Shown one piece after another: positions 14,515-22,043 of a stretch of DNA of 22,043 nucleotides. A program made the position numbers and the translations under genes. Each line of letters opens with the position of its first letter. Within the stretch, counting starts at the first letter, position 1. The stretch covers positions 1 through 22,043 of the forward strand of contig CAYRJN010000046.1 of assembly GCA_964424545.1 (NCBI GenBank), given 5' to 3'. The notes under the pieces are model-generated. The model was not told the origin of the DNA. It saw only the letters and a list, made by a program, of their open reading frames with translations, and did no database searches. Source of the DNA: JAUVIB01 sp964424545 (GTDB taxonomy: Bacteria; Calditrichota; Calditrichia; Calditrichales; Calditrichaceae).

Positions 14515-15518
14515 GATTCATCCCCTTTGATGACTTGCCTGAAGTTTTCAACCCCAAAACGGGATATATTGTATCTGCCAATACGGAAGTTGTTAATACC
14601 CGGTATCCTTATCTGATTTTCGGATCGGCTTTTCAGCTGCCGTATCGCGCTATGCGTATAGAATCTCTTTTAAAAGATACAAATAATCAAAAATTAAACC
14701 AACAGGATATGCGTAATATTCAAAATGATCAGTATTCGCTTTTTGCCGTAAATCTAAATTCTTATTTACAAAGAGCCTTAAGTGAAACGTCCGTTGTAAA
14801 TAGTAAAATCGCATTGATGAACAAATACTTAAAAACCTGGGATGGATTTACCGATACCAACAGCATTGCCAATACAATAATGCAGGAATTCTTTATACAA
14901 TTATTACGGCGAACCTTTGCCAATAAAATGAGTGCGTCTTTGTTTAATCAATTTATCGCATCAGGTAATTTAAATTATGCTGCGGGCGTTCTATTACTAA
15001 TGCTTCAAGAGTCCTCTTACGATAAATGGTTCGATGATCCGTCCACAAAAGAAATTGAAAATAAAAATCAAACAATCATGCTATGCATAAATTCTGTCTA
15101 TGATTCATTGTCACACTATTTTAACGCAAATATCACTCATTGGCAATGGGGCAAGATTCATCAAACTTATTTTACACATCAAATGGGTCGTGTCGCGCCA
15201 TTTAAATGGTTGTGGAATTTAGGCCCGTTTCAAAAAGGCGGAGATTTTTCGACGGTTAATCCGGGAACATGGCTTGATATTAACACAAAACCATATCGAG
15301 CATCACATGGCGCTTCAATGCGGCATATTGTGGATTTCGGGAAATGGGAAGAGTCGGATTTGATTATCACAACAGGTCAATCTGGCAGATGGTTAAGCTC
15401 ATATTATGATGATCAGGCAAAGCTATGGCATGCACAAAAATATATTAATATTAAAACAACAAAAAATGATATTATCGAGAATTTAATCGGCGAGAGCGTA
15501 TTTATAAGAGCGCGTTAA
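14490..15518 (+). pseudogene. Penicillin acylase family protein, 3' part (frameshifted)
   Basis: This is the continuation of the acylase beta chain, in the frame shifted by one base against the 5' part. From 14490 it reads WTGEFDWIGFIPFDDLPEVF, then NPKTGYIVSANTEV, the family's conserved segment with the Asn of the oxyanion hole. Later blocks are also conserved: WQWGKIHQ, then VNPGTW, ASHGASMRHIVDF and the C-terminal TTGQSGRWLSSYYDDQ. Joined with the 5' part the product would be about 849 residues, a normal length for the family. The only in-frame start candidate is a TTG at 14535, without a ribosome site, so independent translation is unlikely. No canonical slippery heptamer is present at the junction. 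Either the gene is inactivated by a recent one-base deletion or the assembly has an error, since everything after the junction is intact. Confidence 0.82.
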
Positions 15519-15660
15519 ATTAAAACGTAATTCCTCAATATCTCTTGATGAAAATTTAATTAAAGTTACGCTTTTTTTGGTGAAAGTATAAGAATTTAGA
15601 ACATAGTTTTACAAATTGATTAATGTTGAATTACGCAAATTGAAAAACAGATTAATACCA

Positions 15661-15755
15661 TCCCCTTAGAAAAGGGGACTATAGGGGTTGTCCTGTTTTC
15701 ATTATTCATTAATTGCGATATTTATCACACCCCCCTTATCACTTTTATAAGGGGA
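15661..15755. repeat. Inverted pair of related hairpins, REPIN-like
   Basis: Copy A (15661-15693, plus) starts TCCCCTTAGAAAAGGGGA, a 7-bp perfect stem with a 4-base loop, and continues to TAGGGGTTGTCC. Copy B (15726-15755) on the minus strand starts TCCCCTTATAAAAG and continues to AAGGGGGGTGTG. The two align over about 30 bases with roughly three quarters identity by eye, and sit head to head 32 bases apart. This layout recalls paired REP sequences or a short transposon remnant. Confidence 0.5.
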
Positions 15756-15767
15756 GATTTATTTTTT
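15732..15767 (+). terminator. Possible terminator after the acylase gene
   Basis: CCCCTTAT (15732-15739) pairs perfectly with ATAAGGGG (15747-15754) around a 7-base loop. GA and then a T-rich tract (TTTATTTTTT, 15758-15767) follow. The stem is part of the inverted hairpin pair, so it may have been co-opted. It lies about 215 bases after the acylase stop, which is far for a dedicated terminator. Confidence 0.42.
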
Positions 15768-15923
15768 CTATTTTACAAGATAGATGGAATAAGCGTAAAC
15801 TTTGAAATTCCGATCCTATAAAATAGTGTTTAATTCTCTATCCAATTTTATTGCATTATGCAAATCGTATTCATACATAAAATATTGATTGTCTAATTTT
15901 GTTGTAAACGTAGACCCCGCATA

Positions 15924-16421
15924 TTAATAAGATGGATATTTTACCAATTCAATGTCATAGATTGTTATAGGCGTTGTAATATGTACGCCGTTTACAACTT
16001 GCTCCCCTCCGAGAGTGTCATAACAAAACAACCTATCTTCTTGCAGCCGCCAATCTAAATTTTCTAAAAAATAGTCTTCCTGGTGTTCAAATTGTATTTT
16101 ATCGCCGTCAACCTTATAGCTTCCGTCCACGTTGATGGTCAATGTCTTATCCATATCAAGTTCGCTCGTATCCTCAACGGAAATTATAGCCAGTGATTCC
16201 GGCAAAAATAATCGACTTGAAAAAACGCCGTTTTCTTTCAAGTTTATGGTGAATTGCGCTCCGTTCTTTATCATATCCATATCGATATTTTCCACCGTAT
16301 CAACGATATACAACTTCGTAGCGTTATAATCGCCCGTATAATCGCTGTTTCCATTATCGGTAACCTGAGAGCAGCGTATAAATAGAACAAACAGTAAAAA
16401 AACAAACAGGGAATTTTTCAT
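15924..16421 (-). CDS. Small lipoprotein, unknown function
   Basis: This 165-residue protein has a short lipoprotein signal peptide: MKNS, a hydrophobic run of mostly Phe, Leu and Val, and FIRC with Cys17 as the likely lipidation site. Arg directly before the Cys is unusual for a lipobox. The rest is acidic and beta-rich, with repeated strand-like patterns (QFTINLKENGVFSSRLF, TLTINVDGSYKVDGDKIQF) and a terminal YDIELVKY. The pattern resembles small lipocalin-like lipoproteins, but I do not recognise a family. The ATG at 16421 has AGGA 9 bases upstream; the TTG at 16427 is too close to that site. It follows the large beta-helix protein gene by 66 bases on the same strand, so it may be co-transcribed. 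The frame stays open for 35 codons beyond the stop. Confidence 0.7.
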   Translation of the reverse strand: MKNSLFVFLLFVLFIRCSQVTDNGNSDYTGDYNATKLYIVDTVENIDMDMIKNGAQFTINLKENGVFSSRLFLPESLAIISVEDTSELDMDKTLTINVDGSYKVDGDKIQFEHQEDYFLENLDWRLQEDRLFCYDTLGGEQVVNGVHITTPITIYDIELVKYPSY

Positions 16422-16487
16422 AATCAAGAATCCTTTATGTTTTATAGAACATTTGTCTTGAAAATAAAATAAATGATTTACCTCTAT

Positions 16488-19400
16488 CTATTTTAACAAG
16501 ACAACCTTGATCGATTTATGATACGCTTTGCCTGCTTTTTGTAAGGGTAGGGCGCTCATACGCACAATATACACGCCCGACGGCGCTCTAAGGCCGCCGC
16601 TGTTTTTAGCATCCCACACATAAGCATAACGCCCGGGCGCGATATTCTTTCGCACATAGGAATAGATTTTCATCCCCAAAATATTAAAAATATCTATCTG
16701 CAAATCGCTTTGAGCCGCAATGTCATATTTTATGGTGGTCTGCGGATTAAAGGGATTGGGATAATTTTGATGCAGCCCGAACGTTTTGGGGATATTGGCC
16801 TCGTTGCCGACGTCAATGGCCGTTTCGATAGTATGGCTGACGGAAACATTAGAGAATACCGCCATGGCGCTCTGTCCTGCGCTGCCGGAGGTTAAAGCCA
16901 GACCGACCGTTACCACGGAATTCATTGCGATAATCGTCGAATCCACTTCCCTGCCCCAGAGTTCGCCGTCATAAGAGATGTAGCTTTTAAATACGTTGCC
17001 GATCCGCGTCAGCTTAATCCATAAAGGCGCTTCAACAGGCAGACCGCTGTGATCCTTAAACTGCATCATCCCGCCAGCAGACAACCGTTTCATTGTTCGT
17101 AAACCCGTCGCTTTCGAGATGCCCGTCATATATAATTTTGAATTATGAGTTATACTATCGCGAATGGTTAACCCTACAAAAGCGGAATTTTCTTTGATCA
17201 TCCAGTCGTCCAAACGCGCCTTGATCTGAAAATCATTATTAAAATTTTGAAAAACATAGAAAAACTGATCCGTATTAAAGAAAAATCCCGTGCCGCCGCC
17301 CTGCATGATAAAACTGCTGTCCTGATAAAAGGCCTCGCCGCGCGGACTGGCGTCTTTTACATTTACCGTATCCCAGTCCCGCGGAAGCGCCCCCCGTGGT
17401 TTAATACTGAGATTATCAATATAGGCGTTAAAATTACCGCTGTTCGCCGCCTTATCAAAACTAACGAGTATTGATTTAACAACCCAGCCTTCGGCGCACG
17501 AATCTATGGGAATAGTAATCTCCTGCCATTGGCCGACGACATCCGGCTCATACGTTTTATTTTTTTTAGTCGAAAACGCGCAGTCGATGATATTGTTTCT
17601 GTTACCGTTTGTAAACAACAGGTCTACTTTTACATGCAGAGCAAGAGAATCTTGCGGATTAATCCGATAGTGTATGGCCGATGATTTCAGAATAGGAATG
17701 TGAACGTCAAATATTTTAAAACGGGCGTAGGCGCTGTCGCCGCCGAGAGATTTCCCCGAAATCTTCAAAGCGTAATCGCCCTCATAGGCGTTTCCATCGT
17801 TTACCGCCTCGCATAAAAGGCTCGATTGTCCATCGGCAGGCTGTACGTTCTTTACATCGTACAACGTATTATTCCAGTCGTTTTGCCGCTCGTCCGTTTC
17901 CCAGCCGCTTTCAAAAATAAAATTGGAAACGATATCCTTTTGATAATTATAATCCGCCTCCAATTTATCGCCGGCCTCATTTTGAATGATGGCGCCGTTT
18001 CCCGAATAGGAGGCAAAAAGCGTCGCCTTATCAATATCGGCGGCAAACGTATATTGCGGATTTGCCCGTTCGGTAGTAACCATATTATGCAAATCGCAAC
18101 GGCCGCCGTTTATTTCCATTCCGCTCATTTTATTATAAAGCTGTTGAATAATCACCGTGCCGCTACCGTTGATCCGGGCGGTCGGCCCCGCCGCATCGCC
18201 CCAGGCCAGTGAATTATAAAAAGAAGCTTTACCGGAAAACCCTGTGGTTGTTTTGATCGCCGCGTCCATTACCGGACCCAACAGCACAAGCTGGCTGCTG
18301 ATAAAATTAAGCCCTTTATCTCCTGCGCCTTCGATAACGATTGCCGAACTGGCGGCATCTAACCCGGGAAGAAAAACATTACTGTTGCATCCCCCGCCAT
18401 CGTCAATAAAATACATGCCCTTCAAAGTGGCGTATACAAAATTACCGAGATTATATTCATTCTCGCAGTATCCGAACTTAAAGGCCTCCAGATTACGCTG
18501 CTGATAATCCATTAATGTTGGAAAAACCGGCGCGTCCGGCTGAGGATAACCCGGATTGCGCAACCAATAGTGCGGATTAAACTGCATATTTTCAATCCAG
18601 CCGTCGCCCGAATTTTTACTGATAAAAATTCCCGTATTCAGCGGAGAACCGCATAAATAACTAACATAGTGGCCGCTGCTGTTATAACTGGCCAGGTCCG
18701 CGCCTTTAAAGGGATTGCCAAGCGCCACGTCTTTTATCCAGCAATCGGCTCCTTTTGTTTGAATCGTCCAGGGATAAGCGTACATCTGCTGCGTCGATTG
18801 TTCGGGATACCAAACGGTAATGCCGCGTACGCCTGCCCCGCTTTCCAACGAGATAAACGGCGAGGCGGATTCATCGCCCTGTCCTTCATAAGCATATAAT
18901 ACCGATCCGTGCGAAGTTGTATGATGAGGCGCATCCCAAATACCGCGCAGCTCCACGCCCGTGGGAACCGTTAAATGCGTCAAGATTTTATAATGTCCGG
19001 CCGGCAGATAGACCGTACCGCCGCCGTTCTGTCCCGCAGCGTCAAGAGCGGCCTGAATGGCTTGCGTGTCGTCGTGTATACCGTCCCCCACGGCGCCGTA
19101 AAGGCTGTCCGTTGCCACAAAAAGATCGTCGTTTGCCGGTCGCGGTTCTTCGGGATAAACATATTCGCTCACCTTCATTTTTTCGCTGTACAGGGGTTCC
19201 TGCGATATGACAAGCTCGGTGGTATTACTATTGTTCTCTAATTGCGGCAGTTCATTCGCATAAACATTATCCAATATCTGGGCGCTGGATACACCACTGC
19301 CCAGATTAAAATGAAGCGCGTCCTTTTTAAAATCGGAGCTCAGCACGGCAAAAGAACCGCGGCTAATATTGAACGCCGCGCCGCCATCTCCATATCCCCA

Positions 19401-21038
19401 ATCCTTAAAAGTGCAATTTTGAAAAGTTAAACGCGATGCATTTTGTCCCTCGCTGTGTATAATTTCCGCCGGCTGCCCGCCGAAAGTACAGCTGTTGAAC
19501 TGCACAATGGACGCGAAACCGCCGCGGGCATAAACACAATAGGGCGTGTTGCCGTAGGACGCTTCTATATTTGAACCGCTTATCACATAACCGATGGAAC
19601 TCACATCATCGAGTAAAATACCTATTTCGCCATCGCTTATATTTAATCCGTACATGGCGCCGTTAGGCGCGCCATGCTCGGTTTGCAGAATACGAACGCC
19701 TATTTTATACGATTTCAGGGAGATATCGTACATATATTCCCAATCGGAACGACCAATTTCAAAACCGGTGGCGTTTTGTTGCAGCCAGCTCGCAATGGAT
19801 GATTCCGACGGCGCGCCGTTTAATCCCGATTCGCTCCAATATTTCGGTTCAAAGTGAACATTAAAAATACGCCCGATATCGGTGGTGTAGTCCATCCAAA
19901 CGCCCAATTTCAAAGGAACGCCGTACACATTTTTAATATAATGCAGCTCATTCCATTGCGGGCCGATTTTTATGGCTTTATAGGGATTGACTAACGTTAC
20001 ATTAATAAGCGAAGTATTATCGCCCGTGCCGCTTTCCGGATTACATTGAATTGTCCATGGATAGGGCGTTGCGTTGGCCGTTTGTTGCGGATACCAGATA
20101 TTCATATCTTTTATACCGCTGCCGCGCTGCAGGGAGAGGAACGCCTCTCCCGATTCATTGCCTTGTCCGGCGTAAACATCCAAAACCGTCCCCTGAACGC
20201 CGCCGCCCTGTTCGGGATTAGCCCATTCTCCCCGCAGTATAACTTTTTCTTTAAGTAATACGTTGCTATCGAATCGATAATGTCCCGCCGGCACGAAAAT
20301 AACGGCTCCGCCCACAGCTGCGGCGTCATTGACAGCCCGTTGAAAAATATCCGTTACGTCGCTTAGACCGTCATTGGCGGCATTATAAGGCGCTTCGGTA
20401 ATATTAATTGAAGCGATGGGAACATCTTCCGAAGGCAAAGTTGTCGTCATTACCCGCGGTCTGATTGCCGCGGCGGGATCAAAATCCGTTAAAATCTGTG
20501 CCTTATCCAATAAAATCGTCCCCACAGCCCAGCCGTTTTTATCAAAAAGGCGGAAAGCCAGCCAGCAATAGGCGGCGTTCAGCGGCGCCGTTGTTGTTAT
20601 TTTATATTGGGCATAGCTATCCGTTAAATATTCATTTATGGATTCTTCATGAATCACATTGCCGTCGCTGTCGAAAAATCCGAAAATCATGGAAAGTTTC
20701 ACGCTGTCGCCGGACGATTTTTTGGCCATAACGGAAGCGCTGTATTCCACGCCGCCGAATACGGGTACTTTGGTGGTAAAATTGTCAAATCCGTGATCCT
20801 GTAACGTGCCGTCGCTGGCGACAAACGTCAATTTTATGGCTTGCGCGCCTTGGTAAACATCATCGCTAATCACTTCGGCTGTACTTCCGAGATCATTGGG
20901 AACCTCAAAAAAACGCCAATAGGTCATCCCCGCCTCAAAATCCCCGTTATAGGATTCCATGATATCATGACTTTGTGAAAATGTCAGCGAAAATAATAAG
21001 ATAATAAACAAAGCGATTTTATTATAGGCAAATTTCAT
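16488..21038 (-). CDS. Large secreted tandem beta-helix protein with C-terminal sorting domain
   Basis: This exported protein of 1516 residues is modular. Order of parts: signal peptide (1-21, ending LTFSQ); a jelly-roll region like CBM4/9 modules (about 25-185, FEAGMTYWRF); a first pectate-lyase-3-type right-handed beta-helix (about 210-595) opening YNAANDGLSDVTDIFQRAV and VIFVPAGHYRF; a second one (about 635-1025) opening YGAVGDGIHDDTQAIQAAL and VYLPAGHYKI; a second binding-like module (about 1040-1212); a DUF1349/concanavalin-like domain (about 1213-1403, DWDTVNVKDASPRG, then GGGTGFFF); and a C-terminal domain (about 1417-1516) with QNYPNPFNPQTTIKYDI, IFNILGM, GVYIVRM and KSIKVVLLK. That last domain marks type IX secretion or surface attachment in FCB bacteria. 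Both helices share WYP.Q...YPWTIQ blocks, showing internal duplication. Tandem helices recall GH55 beta-1,3-glucanases, but the substrate is unknown. The ATG at 21038 has GGAGG 9 bases upstream; an ATG at 21053 overlaps that site. Confidence 0.87.
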   Translation of the reverse strand: MKFAYNKIALFIILLFSLTFSQSHDIMESYNGDFEAGMTYWRFFEVPNDLGSTAEVISDDVYQGAQAIKLTFVASDGTLQDHGFDNFTTKVPVFGGVEYSASVMAKKSSGDSVKLSMIFGFFDSDGNVIHEESINEYLTDSYAQYKITTTAPLNAAYCWLAFRLFDKNGWAVGTILLDKAQILTDFDPAAAIRPRVMTTTLPSEDVPIASINITEAPYNAANDGLSDVTDIFQRAVNDAAAVGGAVIFVPAGHYRFDSNVLLKEKVILRGEWANPEQGGGVQGTVLDVYAGQGNESGEAFLSLQRGSGIKDMNIWYPQQTANATPYPWTIQCNPESGTGDNTSLINVTLVNPYKAIKIGPQWNELHYIKNVYGVPLKLGVWMDYTTDIGRIFNVHFEPKYWSESGLNGAPSESSIASWLQQNATGFEIGRSDWEYMYDISLKSYKIGVRILQTEHGAPNGAMYGLNISDGEIGILLDDVSSIGYVISGSNIEASYGNTPYCVYARGGFASIVQFNSCTFGGQPAEIIHSEGQNASRLTFQNCTFKDWGYGDGGAAFNISRGSFAVLSSDFKKDALHFNLGSGVSSAQILDNVYANELPQLENNSNTTELVISQEPLYSEKMKVSEYVYPEEPRPANDDLFVATDSLYGAVGDGIHDDTQAIQAALDAAGQNGGGTVYLPAGHYKILTHLTVPTGVELRGIWDAPHHTTSHGSVLYAYEGQGDESASPFISLESGAGVRGITVWYPEQSTQQMYAYPWTIQTKGADCWIKDVALGNPFKGADLASYNSSGHYVSYLCGSPLNTGIFISKNSGDGWIENMQFNPHYWLRNPGYPQPDAPVFPTLMDYQQRNLEAFKFGYCENEYNLGNFVYATLKGMYFIDDGGGCNSNVFLPGLDAASSAIVIEGAGDKGLNFISSQLVLLGPVMDAAIKTTTGFSGKASFYNSLAWGDAAGPTARINGSGTVIIQQLYNKMSGMEINGGRCDLHNMVTTERANPQYTFAADIDKATLFASYSGNGAIIQNEAGDKLEADYNYQKDIVSNFIFESGWETDERQNDWNNTLYDVKNVQPADGQSSLLCEAVNDGNAYEGDYALKISGKSLGGDSAYARFKIFDVHIPILKSSAIHYRINPQDSLALHVKVDLLFTNGNRNNIIDCAFSTKKNKTYEPDVVGQWQEITIPIDSCAEGWVVKSILVSFDKAANSGNFNAYIDNLSIKPRGALPRDWDTVNVKDASPRGEAFYQDSSFIMQGGGTGFFFNTDQFFYVFQNFNNDFQIKARLDDWMIKENSAFVGLTIRDSITHNSKLYMTGISKATGLRTMKRLSAGGMMQFKDHSGLPVEAPLWIKLTRIGNVFKSYISYDGELWGREVDSTIIAMNSVVTVGLALTSGSAGQSAMAVFSNVSVSHTIETAIDVGNEANIPKTFGLHQNYPNPFNPQTTIKYDIAAQSDLQIDIFNILGMKIYSYVRKNIAPGRYAYVWDAKNSGGLRAPSGVYIVRMSALPLQKAGKAYHKSIKVVLLK

Positions 21039-21088
21039 GAAAAGCGCCTCCATTATTCATATTACCAAAAATTTCGTTTTATAGTGTA

Positions 21089-21117
21089 TAAATATTTAAA
21101 ATTTCGGGTTATATCAA
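21089..21117 (-). promoter_or_regulatory. Candidate sigma70-type promoter of beta-helix gene
   Basis: On the minus strand, TTGATA (21112-21117) and TATTTA (21089-21094) are spaced by 17 bases, with a predicted leader of about 45 bases before the ATG at 21038. TATAAA lies a little further on but has no well-spaced -35. The 193-base gap holds nothing else that I recognise. Confidence 0.38.
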
Positions 21118-21246
21118 TTCCCTGAATTTGGTAAAAGTCGCGGCAATAAAGCGAAAGATACGTTACCCCTTAAAGTTGGATATTAGAAGACCGAAAATAG
21201 TGCGCGGAAGGATAAAATTATTACGTTTGAAAAATGCTCTTATTAT

Positions 21247-21966
21247 TTATTCCCCCTTCGCCTCTTCGGCTTTATCATTCGCATGCTTGGAATTGTTTTT
21301 CTCGGCGATAGTTTCCTCTAAGGTTATCTGTACGGCTTGTTTTGCTTCTGTGGAAGAGTTTTCTTCCATATTTTTTAATCCCAGCTCTTCCGGACTCAGT
21401 TGCTGTAAAGCCACTTGATCGAGACTTTCAAGGAATTTCTCATCGCTTTGTAAAAGCTCGTCTATCTCTTTCAGTTTTGGTAGATCGGATAAACTTTTCA
21501 ACCCGAAACTTTCAAGGAAAAATTTAGTCGTGCCGTAGAGCAGCGGATTCCCAGGCGCTTTTTCACGGCCGGTTATGCTGATCAAATTGCGCTCGATCAG
21601 CGTTCTAACGACGCCGTCCACATTAACGCCGCGAATCGATTCGATTTCCGCTTTGGTAATAGGCTGCTTATAGGCGATAATGGCGAGCGTTTCCAAGGCT
21701 TTTTGCGTCATACGTCCGGCTGCTCGCGCTTTATTTAAACGGCCGATCCATTCGGCATATTCTTCCCGCGTTACAATCTGATATCCGCCCGCTACCTCTA
21801 TTACCTCGAAAGGCGAGCCGCTTGTTTCGTATTGCTTATTAATTTCGGAAATATGTTTTTTTATGCTTTTAGCGTTTAGACCGTCCAAAACCGTTTTGAT
21901 TTTCGGTATATCAAGCGGTCCGTCGCTGGCAAAAATCAAGGCTTCGATTATTCTCTTATTTTCCAT
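21247..21966 (-). CDS. scpB: Segregation and condensation protein B
   Basis: ScpB binds ScpA as a dimer and with SMC forms the bacterial condensin that compacts and segregates the chromosome. The 239-residue protein has the two winged-helix domains of the family. Recognisable blocks are IIEALIFASDGPLDIPKI (6-23), GGYQIVTREEYAEWI (60-74), and the strongly conserved TQKALETLAIIAYKQPITKAEI, followed by IRGVNVDGVVRTLIERNLI and GREKAPGNPLLYGTT. The C-terminal tail from about residue 185 is charged, low in complexity and probably disordered. It starts 3 bases after the end of an upstream frame that looks like scpA, the usual order. Confidence 0.93.
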   Translation of the reverse strand: MENKRIIEALIFASDGPLDIPKIKTVLDGLNAKSIKKHISEINKQYETSGSPFEVIEVAGGYQIVTREEYAEWIGRLNKARAAGRMTQKALETLAIIAYKQPITKAEIESIRGVNVDGVVRTLIERNLISITGREKAPGNPLLYGTTKFFLESFGLKSLSDLPKLKEIDELLQSDEKFLESLDQVALQQLSPEELGLKNMEENSSTEAKQAVQITLEETIAEKNNSKHANDKAEEAKGE

Positions 21967-21969
21967 GAT

Positions 21970-22043
21970 CTATCTTTTCTTTATTCTGATTTCGTTATAC
22001 ACATCGGATTGACGCACCGTAATTAATCCGTTTTTAATCATAT
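21970..22043 (-). CDS. scpA: Segregation and condensation protein A, C-terminal end (partial)
   Basis: On the minus strand the last 74 bases of the window encode the end of a protein, KNGLITVRQSDVYNEIRIKKR, then TAG. This pattern (a hydrophobic residue, K.G.I...Q...F/Y.EI.I) is how ScpA proteins end, in the winged helix that contacts the SMC head. It is followed by scpB after 3 bases, as in many genomes, so the call rests partly on context. The rest of the gene lies beyond the window. Confidence 0.75.
   Translation of the reverse strand, partial: MIKNGLITVRQSDVYNEIRIKKR

Larger units (their letters stand above)
15519..15923. other. Convergent gap with inverted hairpin pair
   Basis: This 405-base gap lies between the acylase gene (plus) and a lipoprotein gene (minus). 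It holds two related hairpin-forming sequences in inverted orientation (15661-15755). The downstream one is followed by a T-rich run on the plus strand. A weaker possible stem, AAAACGTAA near 15525 with TTACGCTTTT near 15567, also precedes a T run. Next to the lipoprotein stop, the same minus-strand frame remains open to 15816. No independent gene is supported. Confidence 0.5.

Noticed and set aside
21039..21053. ATG at 21053 as start of the beta-helix protein
   Set aside because: It overlaps the GGAGG site serving the ATG at 21038, and the signal peptide fits the later start.
1..22043. tRNA, rRNA, CRISPR array or complete insertion sequence
   Set aside because: I looked through the gaps on both strands and saw no cloverleaf-like segment, no regularly spaced long repeats and no transposase frame.

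Overview
The window carries a chromosomal segment of a Gram-negative bacterium, most likely from the FCB group (Calditrichota, Ignavibacteriota or a near relative). Three things suggest this. There is an LpxH-type enzyme of lipid A synthesis. A very large secreted protein ends in a YPNPFNP-type C-terminal domain, as used for type IX secretion or surface anchoring in that group. There are also lipoproteins with short signal peptides and many secreted metalloproteases. The lineage call is inference from gene content; no rRNA, tRNA or other marker is present. I saw no CRISPR array, complete insertion sequence or prophage gene.

Layout. Positions 1-574 are mostly non-coding, with one doubtful small ORF, a nested inverted repeat and a GC-rich palindromic element. 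A plus-strand block follows (575-6063): lpxH; then a close-packed set of a DUF1684 lipoprotein, a HAL2-type 3'(2'),5'-bisphosphate nucleotidase, a SuhB-type inositol monophosphatase and a divergent ribose-phosphate pyrophosphokinase; then a TPR protein and a MutT-like Nudix hydrolase. Apart from the TPR protein and the lipoprotein, this is phosphate-ester, nucleotide and PRPP metabolism. Converging on it are two minus-strand secreted proteases: an M1-M28-PDZ fusion (6121-9480) and a two-domain M16 peptidase (9785-12355).

A 614-base gene-free gap with small stem-loops separates these from a plus-strand penicillin-acylase-family gene (12970-15518). That gene is broken by a single-base frameshift near 14487 and looks more AT-rich than its neighbours. 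A 405-base gap follows, containing two related hairpin sequences in inverted orientation. On the minus strand come a small lipoprotein (15924-16421) and a 1516-residue secreted protein (16488-21038). The latter is built from a carbohydrate-binding-like domain, two tandem pectate-lyase-like beta-helices, a second binding-like domain, a DUF1349-like domain and the sorting domain. The window ends with scpB and the last codons of scpA, both on the minus strand.

How the genes work together. The minus-strand secreted proteins point to an organism that degrades external protein and polysaccharide: the M16 and M1/M28 peptidases could cut peptides in succession, and the beta-helix protein could act on glycans at the cell surface. 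The plus-strand metabolic block looks like housekeeping: PAP clearance, sugar-phosphate dephosphorylation, PRPP supply and nucleotide-pool sanitation.

I did not find a clear, wholly new multi-gene system. The most unusual items are the protease fusion with a non-canonical M1 active site, the tandem beta-helix protein, the PRPP synthase with an altered PRPP loop, the frameshifted acylase, and several intergenic repeat elements.
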